DNA of 6,160 nt from Thermodesulfatator sp. (GCA_027036915.1 JALWCD010000092.1:1-6160), one strand, 5' to 3'; counted from the stretch's first letter, positions 1 through 5,777 are shown. Notes: generated from the sequence alone by a model not told the origin. Translations and numbers: made by a program.

Positions 1-1052
1 GTTCCGGCCGTACAGACGGGCGCAAGCCCCTTCGCCGAGCGCCAGAAGGTCTTGCCCGTGCGCACCACCCTGAGCTGGACCCGACCCTCCCGGTCGACCA
101 CGAAGACCGCCCGGAACCCTCCACGATCTACCAGGGCCGCCCGGGGCACCATCAGGATCTCCCTTTCCCCGGCCGGCAGAAACACCCGGGCGTAAGTTCC
201 GGAAGGCCAGGGGAAATCGCGAGGCAAGTCTATCTTGACCGTAAAAGTCCGGCTCCCGGGGTCCACCTCCGGCACGACCTCGCTTACGGTAAGCTCCAGG
301 GCCTCTTCGGCCGAGGGTAGCCATACCAGAACCGGGGTCCCGGGCCTTATTCGCCCGAAGAGGGCTTCCTCCGGATGACAGACCAGGCGTTTGCCCCGGG
401 CTTCGTTTTCGAGCTCAAGGAGGGGTTGCCCCGGGCCCACGTAGGTTCCGGCCTCCACCAGCTTCCGCACCACCCGTCCCTCGAAGGGGGCCCGGATCAC
501 GGTGTAGGAGAGAAGGGTCCGGACTTCGGCCAGCCGGGCCTCGATTTCCTCTATGCGGGCGGCCACCGCGGCCTTGCGGGCCGAAAGGGCCTCATACTCC
601 GATCTTTTGGCCTCGAATTCTTCAGCGGTTGCGGCCTGGTCCTCAAAGAGCCGGCGGAAACGTTCGTATTCCGCACGCGCAAAAGCCTCCCGGGCCGAGA
701 CCGCCTGCCATTCCTTCCTCAGGGCCTCCCGGGCTGCCGAAAGGGCCCGCAGCCTCTGGCGGATATCCCGGTCGTCGAGCCGGAGCAGGACCTCTCCCCG
801 GCTTACCCGGTCGCCCTCCGAGACCCTCACCTCCCTCACGAAACCGGCCACCTTCGAGGAGAGCCTGGCCCGCTGCCGGGCCTCCACCGTGGCCGGAAGT
901 TCCCGGTAAAGGGACACCCTCTGAGGGGAAAGCGTATAAATCCTGGCCGAGAAGGTCCGGCCCTCGGGGGGGTGAAACTCCGGGGCCTCCTTTTTACAGG
1001 CGAAAAGCCCCAGCCCCACCAGGGCCAGGATCAGCCATTTAAGGTTTCTCAT
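1..1052 (-). CDS. RND efflux periplasmic adaptor (membrane-fusion lipoprotein), 3' end cut by window
   Basis: This is the periplasmic adaptor that bridges an inner-membrane RND pump to a TolC-type channel. Translating the minus strand from the ATG at 1052 gives 350 codons with no stop before the left edge. Residues 1-19 are a lipoprotein signal with lipobox L16-F17-A18-C19, so it should be lipid-anchored by Cys19. Then come a biotinyl/lipoyl half (about 50-90, with KVAGFVREVRVSEGDRV), a long Ala/Glu/Arg-rich coiled-coil hairpin (about 95-185), the second lipoyl half (VIRAPFEGRVV, VEAGTYVGPGQPL), and a beta-barrel with the family signature VDPGSRTFTVKIDLP and SGTYARVFLPAG, followed by VPRAALV. 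The start is set by GGAGG at 1059-1063, six bases upstream, and by the lipobox. The gene overlaps the end of tolC by 14 bases, implying coupled translation. The last ~15 residues before the edge do not look like the usual membrane-proximal domain. Substrate (drug or metal) cannot be read. Confidence 0.93.
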   Translation of the reverse strand, partial: MRNLKWLILALVGLGLFACKKEAPEFHPPEGRTFSARIYTLSPQRVSLYRELPATVEARQRARLSSKVAGFVREVRVSEGDRVSRGEVLLRLDDRDIRQRLRALSAAREALRKEWQAVSAREAFARAEYERFRRLFEDQAATAEEFEAKRSEYEALSARKAAVAARIEEIEARLAEVRTLLSYTVIRAPFEGRVVRKLVEAGTYVGPGQPLLELENEARGKRLVCHPEEALFGRIRPGTPVLVWLPSAEEALELTVSEVVPEVDPGSRTFTVKIDLPRDFPWPSGTYARVFLPAGEREILMVPRAALVDRGGFRAVFVVDREGRVQLRVVRTGKTFWRSAKGLAPVCTAG

Positions 1053-2403
1053 GGCAGGCCTCCGCAGGCATGGTCCTTCTTTCGTCCATGAGTCCGGCGG
1101 CGAACCTCAGGCCGCTTTCGGCCAGCCTCAGCCCGTAAATGGCCTCAAGACGCAGGAGACGGGCCCGCTTGAGGGCCGTCTCCGCGTCCTGGAGTTCCAC
1201 CAGCAGGGCCAGCCCGGCCTGGTAACGCTGGCGGATGATTCTTAAGCCCTCCTCGGCCTGGGCCACCGCGCGTTCCGTAACCTGGTATTCCTTCCGCGCC
1301 GTGAGATAGCGGCTGTAAGCCTCCCGCACCTGGTGTTCCACCTCCCGTCGGTACTGGCGAAAGCGCTCCCGGGCCGCAAGCAGCTCCGCCCGGGAGCGGG
1401 CCAGGTGGGCCTTATCCTGCAAACCCCTGAAGAGATTGAAATTGAGCTCCGCCATGAGGGTATAGGCGTCTCCGTCGGCTCCGCCGCTCAGAGGGTCCTG
1501 GGCGTTCTTCTCGTAGATCCCCTTGAGATTGAGGGAGGGCAGGAACCGGAAACGGGCTTCCCGGACCGCAAGTTCCGCCAGCTTCACCCGATGGGCCTCC
1601 ACCCTGAGGTCCGGACGGCGATTCAAAGCCGCACAGAGCCAGTTTTTAAGGGGCCCGGGGTCTCCGGGAAGTCCCTCCTCCGGCACGGGTTCCCAGCGGG
1701 TCTCAAGCGGCACCCCCATCACCAGGTTGAGAGCCGAGGCCGCCACCTCGGCCTGATGTCGGGCGGACGCCAGATCCTTTTCCTGCCGGGAAAGGAAGAC
1801 CCGGGCTTCAAGGAGATCCGATTTGAGGGCCCGGCCGGCCCGGTAGCGACTCTCCGCCACCCGTAGGTTCTCCCGGGCCGTACGCACGGCCTCCTCCATG
1901 ACCCGGACCCTCTCTAGGGCCAGAAGCCAGTTGAGATAGGCCCTCTCGGTCTCAAAAAGCACCCGCTGCTTTACGGCCTCAAGATAGTTTTCCGCCTGCG
2001 AGAGGGCGATCTTGGCTCGACGGTAGCCTATAATCTCCCGGCCCTGGTTGAAGATGGGCTGCGTTACCACGAACTGGGTCTGCCAGTTGGTGTAGTCCAC
2101 GGGATGGTTCAGGTGGTCCAGGAGGAAGTCCTCGGCCCGAAAGTTTTCCTGGGCCAGCTTGTAGCTGAAGACCTGCACCGGACTGTCCGTGCGGGCGTAG
2201 ATCAGACGGAGATCCACCCGAGGCAGGAAGGCCCCGCGGGCCTCGGCTACGCCGCTTCTGGCCGCCTCCACCTCCGAACGGGCGGCCCGGAGGAGAGGAT
2301 TTCCCGAAAGGGCCTTTTGCTGGGCCTGCTCAAGACTCAGGGGCTCGGCCCTCACCAGCACCGGCCAGAAGACCAGAATCAGCCCAAGGATGACCTTTCT
2401 CAT
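1039..2403 (-). CDS. TolC-family outer-membrane efflux channel
   Basis: This 454-residue protein is an outer-membrane factor that forms a trimeric beta-barrel plus alpha-barrel export duct. A Sec signal covers residues 1-19 (MRK, then a hydrophobic run, cleavage after VRA). The mature part starts with LSLEQAQQKALSGNPLL, the typical opening of the outer-membrane efflux protein (OEP) repeat. Two tandem OEP repeats are visible. The first runs to about residue 235 and ends in ALNLVMGVP. The second starts near LCAALNRRPDLRVEAHRVK and ends with YQAGLALLVELQDAETAL and the AESGLRFAAGL helix. Membrane-strand stretches such as QFVVTQPIFNQGR and LMAELNFNLFRGLQ fit the family, as does the length. It is the first gene of an efflux operon with the overlapping adaptor gene. 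A purine-rich GAGGGAGGG (2412-2420) can serve as ribosome site. It is closer in style to CusC/OprM-like factors than to E. coli TolC, but the symbol is left open. Confidence 0.95.
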   Translation of the reverse strand: MRKVILGLILVFWPVLVRAEPLSLEQAQQKALSGNPLLRAARSEVEAARSGVAEARGAFLPRVDLRLIYARTDSPVQVFSYKLAQENFRAEDFLLDHLNHPVDYTNWQTQFVVTQPIFNQGREIIGYRRAKIALSQAENYLEAVKQRVLFETERAYLNWLLALERVRVMEEAVRTARENLRVAESRYRAGRALKSDLLEARVFLSRQEKDLASARHQAEVAASALNLVMGVPLETRWEPVPEEGLPGDPGPLKNWLCAALNRRPDLRVEAHRVKLAELAVREARFRFLPSLNLKGIYEKNAQDPLSGGADGDAYTLMAELNFNLFRGLQDKAHLARSRAELLAARERFRQYRREVEHQVREAYSRYLTARKEYQVTERAVAQAEEGLRIIRQRYQAGLALLVELQDAETALKRARLLRLEAIYGLRLAESGLRFAAGLMDERRTMPAEACHEKP

Positions 2404-2422
2404 ATCCTCAACCCTCCCTCAC

Positions 2423-2450
2423 ACTATAAGCCCCCTTCTCCTTTTGGCAA
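2423..2450 (-). promoter_or_regulatory. Sigma70-type promoter of the tolC-adaptor efflux operon
   Basis: Read on the minus strand, TTGCCA (2445-2450) and TATAGT (2423-2428) are separated by 16 bases, each one mismatch from TTGACA and TATAAT. They lie in the 68-base gap between the Tpt1-like gene and tolC. The predicted start point is near 2416, which leaves only about 13 bases of leader before the tolC ATG, just enough to include part of the purine-rich ribosome site. No intrinsic terminator is visible in the gap, so read-through from the upstream gene is also possible. Confidence 0.5.
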
Positions 2451-2471
2451 GTCTTTAATGGCTCGCGATCT

Positions 2472-3182
2472 TTACCAACCTCGTTTTTTCTTTTCCTTAC
2501 GCCCTTCTTTCCAGGGTATTTTCTTCTTTTTACCGTGGGTGATCTTGCGGTAGGGGAGTTCGGGAAGCTCGGTTTCGGGGCGGAAGGGGACGATGGGTTC
2601 GGGTTCCGGGGGTTCCTTGGGCCTGGGGGCGTAGCGGGCCCGGAATTTTTCGTCCACCCGGGGGCCGCGGAGGGCCTCCGGGGGCAGCCAGGAGGTCAGA
2701 TAGAGCTTTTCTATGAAACGCAGAAAGACCGCACCCGAGTTCCGGGCCCTCACCGTATCCACTTCCACCAGGAGGGCCCCCCTGCGCCGGGCCAGGCGTT
2801 CGGCCAGCTCAAGCTCTGGGGTCATGAGGGCCGGCCGGGGCTGTTCCCAACCCTTCTCGGAGACCTGTATCCAGGCCCGGGGTTTTACCGGAAGATAGAG
2901 AAGCCGCGGGGGGCTTTCCTCGTAGAGGGGAGGCTCAAAGAAGACCTCCCGGGCCCGGACCAGCCCCTCCTCCCGCCGGTATTCGAAATCCTCCCGGGCG
3001 AAAACCTCGAGCAGGGTCTCGATCTCCCGCCGCCGTACGCCCCGGAAACCGTCCGTCTCGCTGATCGCCAGATGGAGGTCTTTGATCTTTACAAAACCCT
3101 CATCATCTGGTATGAGGCCGAACTCGTCAGGCCGATAGGCCAGAATGTAACGCAGGAGCTTGGTTAACCTTTCAGGAGACAT
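2472..3182 (-). CDS. Degenerate Tpt1/KptA-like RNA 2'-phosphotransferase homologue with Lys-rich tail
   Basis: Tpt1/KptA enzymes remove a 2'-phosphate from RNA using NAD+. This 236-residue protein follows the family across both domains when compared with E. coli KptA from memory. Residues 6-40 match the N-terminal winged-helix start (LxxLLxxxLxxxPxxxGLxxDxxGFVxIxDL), 51-78 match the arm ending in the family IRA motif (VRA, R76), and 91-171 match the ADP-ribosyltransferase-like half (PPRLLY, ALMT, ARRRGALLVEVD, WLPPEAL). Key residues differ: the catalytic Arg-His of LRHxP is replaced (L14-A15-Y16-R17-P18), and the NAD-contacting HGT after LY is L97-P98-V99. Arginines R76 and R133 align with the other two tetrad arginines. 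After a Pro/Glu-rich linker (186-210) comes a basic tail (212-236, ten Lys). No Shine-Dalgarno precedes the ATG, but homology begins right after it. It is likely not an active phosphotransferase; an RNA-binding role is inferred only. Confidence 0.75.
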   Translation of the reverse strand: MSPERLTKLLRYILAYRPDEFGLIPDDEGFVKIKDLHLAISETDGFRGVRRREIETLLEVFAREDFEYRREEGLVRAREVFFEPPLYEESPPRLLYLPVKPRAWIQVSEKGWEQPRPALMTPELELAERLARRRGALLVEVDTVRARNSGAVFLRFIEKLYLTSWLPPEALRGPRVDEKFRARYAPRPKEPPEPEPIVPFRPETELPELPYRKITHGKKKKIPWKEGRKEKKKRGW

Positions 3183-3202
3183 TTTGACTTTTAAAGTTTA
3201 AG

Positions 3203-3229
3203 TGTTTATCTTTAAAAAAGGCTTGTCAA
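3203..3229 (-). promoter_or_regulatory. Possible promoter of the Tpt1-like gene, -35 shared with rpoD promoter
   Basis: On the minus strand a perfect TTGACA occupies 3224-3229, built from the same palindrome as the rpoD -35. The -10 is poor: TAAACA (3203-3208) at 15 bases is the best nearby match, and a 17-base spacer gives only AACACT. The start point would be near 3195, leaving a leader of roughly 12 bases with no ribosome-binding sequence. The -35 is clear; the assignment of the -10 is weak. Confidence 0.35.
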
Positions 3230-3232
3230 GCC
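3220..3232. repeat. Palindrome GGCTTG-T-CAAGCC between divergent genes
   Basis: Six-base arms are arranged around a single central T, flanked by A6 (3214-3219) on one side and T6 (3238-3243) on the other. It contains the -35 boxes of both divergent promoters. Outer arms AAGTTTA (3194-3200) and TAAACTT (3248-3254) form a second, wider inverted repeat around nearly the same centre. It could be an operator for a dimeric regulator or simply the geometry of two overlapping -35 boxes. Confidence 0.6.
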
Positions 3233-3251
3233 CCGTCTTTTTTGTTATAAA
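3223..3251 (+). promoter_or_regulatory. Sigma70-type promoter of rpoD
   Basis: TTGTCA (3223-3228) and TATAAA (3246-3251) are separated by exactly 17 bases, each one mismatch from consensus. The AT-rich stretch contrasts with the GC-rich surroundings. The predicted start point is near 3258, giving a leader of about 34 bases. GAGGG (3284-3288), three bases before the ATG, or the more distant AAGGGTGGG could be the ribosome site. Confidence 0.75.
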
Positions 3252-3291
3252 CTTAAAGTTCATACTCTCGTGTAAGGGTGGGTGAGGGTTT

Positions 3292-4623
3292 ATGAGCACC
3301 AAGAAGGAGCTGGAGAAAAAGCTGCTTGAGATGGGGAAGGAGGGGGCCATCACTTATGAGGCCCTGAACGAGATCCTTCCTGAAAATTACGACGATCCCG
3401 AAAAGATAGAGGAGATCTTCGATTTTCTTTCCAGGAACAACATCGAAATCCTGGACGAGAAGCAGATCTACGAGAAGGAGGAATGGGTAGAGAAAGAGGC
3501 CCAGAAGAAGATTCAGGAGCTCTCCACCCTTTCGGAGAGCGAGCTTGAGCCTTCGGAGGAGGCCGAGACCACGGAATCCGAGGAGGTTACCAGCCTCTAC
3601 CTCAAGGAAATGGGGAAGTATCCCCTGCTCACGCCGGAGCGGGAGGCCGAGCTTTCGAAGATCATCCGCGAGGGGTTTTACGCCATCGTGGAGGCCATCG
3701 AGAATCACCCTCTGGATCTCCCGGAGATCCTGGCCCTCAAGGCCGAGATCGCCCTCTGGCGCAAGCGGGATCCGGGGCTGAAACCCAAGAAGAGTCTTCT
3801 CAATTTTCTGGTGAAGTCCGCCAGGGAGCTCCGGCGGAAGTATCCGGAGGAAAAGGAGGTGGTCAGGCTTTACGAGCTGGTGGAGGCCAAGGCGGCCGAG
3901 ATCGAGGCGGCCAAGGACGAGATGGTCAAGGCCAATCTCCGGCTGGTGGTCTCCATCGCCAAACGCTATATCGGTCAGGGACTGCCGCTTGCGGACCTCA
4001 TTCAGGAGGGCAACCTGGGGCTCATGCGGGCGGTCTTTCGTTTCGATTATCGCAAGGGCAATAAGTTCAGTACCTACGCCTCCTGGTGGATCCGGCAGGC
4101 CATCACCCGGGCCATCCTGGACAAGACCCGGACCATCCGGCTTCCGGTGCACTTCCTTGAGCTTCGCAGTCAGTTCTTCAAGGCCTTCTACGAGCTGGTG
4201 AAGGAGCTAGGTCGGGAACCCACCCCGGCGGAACTCTCCGAGCGCACGGGCCTGCCGCGGGAAAAGATCCTGGCCATCTTCGAGGCCTCCAGAGAACCCG
4301 TATCCCTTGAGCTTCCCATTGGGGATGAGGACAGCACTCTGGGAGACTTCATCGAAAACAAGGACAGTCCCTCCCCCTACGAGGAGGTCAAGGACAAGGA
4401 TCTTTCGGAAAAGATCCGGAATCTCCTCTCCACCCTCTCGCCCCGGGAGGAAAAGATCATCCGGCTGCGTTTCGGAATCGGGGAGGAGGGCGAGTATACC
4501 CTGGAGGAGATCGGCAAGCGTTTCGGGGTCTCCCGGGAGCGTATCCGTCAGATAGAAAAGAAGGCCCTGGCCCGTCTGCGCCAGATGACGGAGAAGGAAA
4601 ACATCAAGTATCGGGAGAGGTAA
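3292..4623 (+). CDS. rpoD: RNA polymerase primary sigma factor RpoD (sigma70/SigA)
   Basis: This is the primary (group 1) sigma factor, which directs core RNA polymerase to -10/-35 promoters. Of the 443 residues, 1-56 form a region 1.1 (LLEMGKEGAITYEALNEILP...). Residues 57-98 are an acidic linker, and region 1.2 starts at S101-LYLKEMGKYPLLTPERE. A shortened non-conserved region (about 130-208) contrasts with E. coli's ~245 residues. Region 2 runs from M211 (KANLRLVVSIAKRY, DLIQEGNLGLMRAV) to FSTYASWWIRQAIT (259-272). W265/W266 match the melting pair, and Q269/T272 match the -10-reading Gln437/Thr440 of E. coli. H287 and E290 match the extended -10 contacts. Region 3.2 has GDEDSTLGDFIE; region 4.2 (403-430) has SRERIRQIEKKAL, with R415, E416 and R419 matching the -35 contacts. 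The segment after RQAITRA, LDKTRTIRL, departs from the usual ADQARTIRI. dnaG is not next to it. Confidence 0.93.
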   Translation: MSTKKELEKKLLEMGKEGAITYEALNEILPENYDDPEKIEEIFDFLSRNNIEILDEKQIYEKEEWVEKEAQKKIQELSTLSESELEPSEEAETTESEEVTSLYLKEMGKYPLLTPEREAELSKIIREGFYAIVEAIENHPLDLPEILALKAEIALWRKRDPGLKPKKSLLNFLVKSARELRRKYPEEKEVVRLYELVEAKAAEIEAAKDEMVKANLRLVVSIAKRYIGQGLPLADLIQEGNLGLMRAVFRFDYRKGNKFSTYASWWIRQAITRAILDKTRTIRLPVHFLELRSQFFKAFYELVKELGREPTPAELSERTGLPREKILAIFEASREPVSLELPIGDEDSTLGDFIENKDSPSPYEEVKDKDLSEKIRNLLSTLSPREEKIIRLRFGIGEEGEYTLEEIGKRFGVSRERIRQIEKKALARLRQMTEKENIKYRER

Positions 4624-5124
4624 ATGAGAAGGACACTCTTTCTTTCCTGGTGGGCGGTCTTTTTTCTGCCCGGACTGGCCTTAGGGCTTAACTATACGGA
4701 ACTTTACCCTTATTTTCCGGAGATTCCGGGTTTTAAGGCCGAGGCCCCCACGGGGATGACGGTGACCACCCCGGCCGGGGAGATGACCACGGTGGAAAGA
4801 ACCTATCGCGCCGGGGAAAAGATCCTGCGGGCCCAGTTAATGGTGGGAGGGATGGCCCAGGGGGTATGGTATCCCCTCACCCTGCAGGTAAGTTACGATT
4901 CCCCGGAGGAAAAGCTCGAAAGCCTTACGGTGGAGGGGTTTCCGGCCAAGAGAATCACCCGCAAGAAGGAACAGGCCGGGACCCTGATCCTTCTTCTTTC
5001 TCCCAAGGGGGCCTTTCCGGTGGCCCTTTTCGTGCTTGAATGCCAGGGGCTTACGCCGGCCGAGGCCCAGAAACATCTCAAACACTTCAGACTCAAGGAT
5101 CTTGCCCGGAGACTCAGTCTCTGA
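4624..5124 (+). CDS. Exported protein of unknown function, translationally coupled to rpoD
   Basis: I do not recognise this 166-residue protein with confidence. Residues 1-21 are a Sec signal: MRRT, a hydrophobic core with two Trp, then A19-L20-G21 before the likely cleavage. The mature part is about 145 residues with alternating hydrophobics suggesting beta strands. It has the segments LYPYFPEIPGFKAEAPTGM, TTVERTYRAGEKILRAQLMVGG and ILLLSPKGAFPVALFVLE, and a single Cys. The opening PGFKAEAPTGM followed by a TYxxGEK strand vaguely recalls small exported proteobacterial proteins with a PGW-x-A-x-P-x-GM start; this is memory only. Its ATG directly abuts the rpoD stop (TAAATG). GGAG at 4614-4617, inside the last rpoD codons, is a well-spaced ribosome site, so it should be co-transcribed and coupled. 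No lipobox is seen, so it is probably periplasmic. Its 3' end overlaps the convergent regulator gene. Confidence 0.82.
   Translation: MRRTLFLSWWAVFFLPGLALGLNYTELYPYFPEIPGFKAEAPTGMTVTTPAGEMTTVERTYRAGEKILRAQLMVGGMAQGVWYPLTLQVSYDSPEEKLESLTVEGFPAKRITRKKEQAGTLILLLSPKGAFPVALFVLECQGLTPAEAQKHLKHFRLKDLARRLSL
5109..5121. other. Small hairpin at the convergent stop-codon overlap
   Basis: GAGAC and GTCTC arms flank the trinucleotide TCA (5114-5116), which is the regulator's TGA stop on the minus strand. The exported-protein stop follows at 5122-5124. There is no T-tract on either strand, so it is not a standard intrinsic terminator, though it could slow polymerase or protect 3' ends. Confidence 0.3.
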
Positions 5125-5728
5125 GGACCTCTGCCAGGTAATGTAGAAGTTCCCGGGGGTGCTGATAAGTCTCTTTCCGGGAGGCTATTTCGCCCAGATC
5201 CCGGTCTCTGACCTTAAGCCCTTTGAGTCTTTCGGCCACTTCGGGGGCCGCGGCCGGAAAGTGTAGCCCCTTGATCCGGGCCAGGACCTCGGCCGGCCAG
5301 CCCACGCCCAGAATCCGGGCCCCCTCTTCGATCACGCTGGAGAAGAAGATCAGGGCCTCCCGTCCCTCCTTGATCTCCCGGTAAGCCATTTTGGCCAGCC
5401 CCCCGGCGGTGTGGGCCTTGGGGGTCCTGTCCTGAAGTTCGCCCTCCAGTTTCATCCTGACGAGTTCGGGATCGGCTCGCAGGATGTTGCGCACCGTCTG
5501 GCGGGTGAGCCCCAAGAAGGCCGCAATCTCGTCCTCGGTCTTGAAGCCCTCCTCCGCAAGCACGATGGCGTAAGCGGCTTCCATGAGGCTAGTCACCCAG
5601 GTAAGGTTCCGGAGTTCGATGAGCTTTCGAGGCCCGCCCAGGATCTCCAGGGCCTTGAGAAAGACCCTCAGGGCCAGGGCGTCGAGGTCCCTTTCCCGAA
5701 TCTCTTCCGCTCCGACAATGACCGGCAT
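5114..5728 (-). CDS. Helix-turn-helix putative regulator, thermophile-type, unknown target
   Basis: This is a 204-residue soluble protein. An N-terminal helical segment (14-60, LDALALRVFLKALEILGGPR, then LTWVTSLMEAAYAIVLAEE) precedes a clear helix-turn-helix at about 65-84: EDEIAAFLGL, then TRQTVRNILRADPEL, which resembles resolvase- or sigma-type DNA-recognition pairs. A conserved-looking segment follows (A108-G-G-L-A-K-M-A-Y-R-E-I-K-E-G-R123), then a helical C-terminal half (127-204) with no recognised ligand domain or enzyme motif. I recall similar proteins in archaea and deep-branching thermophiles, including the domain described beside KaiC-like proteins (TIGR03879), but that link is untested. 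The ATG at 5728 is preferred because GGAGGGGG ends eight bases upstream and protein-like sequence begins there. Further upstream, in-frame codons are a shadow of lgt. It is divergent from lgt and convergent, with an 11-base overlap, with the exported-protein gene. Autoregulation or control of lgt is conceivable. Confidence 0.78.
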   Translation of the reverse strand: MPVIVGAEEIRERDLDALALRVFLKALEILGGPRKLIELRNLTWVTSLMEAAYAIVLAEEGFKTEDEIAAFLGLTRQTVRNILRADPELVRMKLEGELQDRTPKAHTAGGLAKMAYREIKEGREALIFFSSVIEEGARILGVGWPAEVLARIKGLHFPAAAPEVAERLKGLKVRDRDLGEIASRKETYQHPRELLHYLAEVLRD

Positions 5729-5736
5729 TTCGTCCA

Positions 5737-5744
5737 CCCCCTCC
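5737..5744 (-). promoter_or_regulatory. Ribosome-binding site that fixes the regulator start
   Basis: On the minus strand GGAGGGGG lies eight bases before the ATG at 5728. It supports a 204-residue product rather than the 339-residue in-frame extension that starts inside lgt. Its first G is the last base of the hairpin described at 5744-5770. Confidence 0.7.
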
Positions 5745-5777
5745 GGCCTTCTCCTCACCGAGAGAGGCCGTTTTTTT
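5744..5777 (+). terminator. Intrinsic terminator, plus strand, between regulator and lgt
   Basis: The 5' arm CGGCCTTCTC (5744-5753) pairs with GAGA (5760-5763) and AGGCCG (5765-5770), leaving one bulged G at 5764 and a six-base loop (5754-5759). Seven T follow at once (5771-5777). This is the only convincing plus-strand terminator downstream of rpoD and the exported-protein gene. It sits just before the lgt promoter, so it would keep upstream transcription out of lgt. On the minus strand there is no T-tract after the hairpin. Confidence 0.8.

Noticed and set aside
375..3167. Plus-strand open frames across the adaptor, tolC and Tpt1-like genes
   Set aside because: They are Gly/Pro/Arg-rich shadows of high-GC genes, without ribosome sites or recognisable domains.
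2472..3182. ADP-ribosylating toxin of a toxin-antitoxin pair
   Set aside because: The fold relationship to Tpt1 suggested it, but the NAD-contacting HGT is missing and there is no small antitoxin-like partner beside it.
3214..3243. A6-palindrome-T6 as a bidirectional intrinsic terminator
   Set aside because: The palindrome centre leaves at most about four stable pairs once a loop forms, the T-run is five bases away from the stem, and the segment fits an rpoD promoter with ideal spacing.
3253..4152. Long 299-codon open frame antisense to rpoD
   Set aside because: It mirrors rpoD codons, its product has repetitive Leu/Gly/Asp/His composition with no domain, and rpoD on the other strand is unmistakable.
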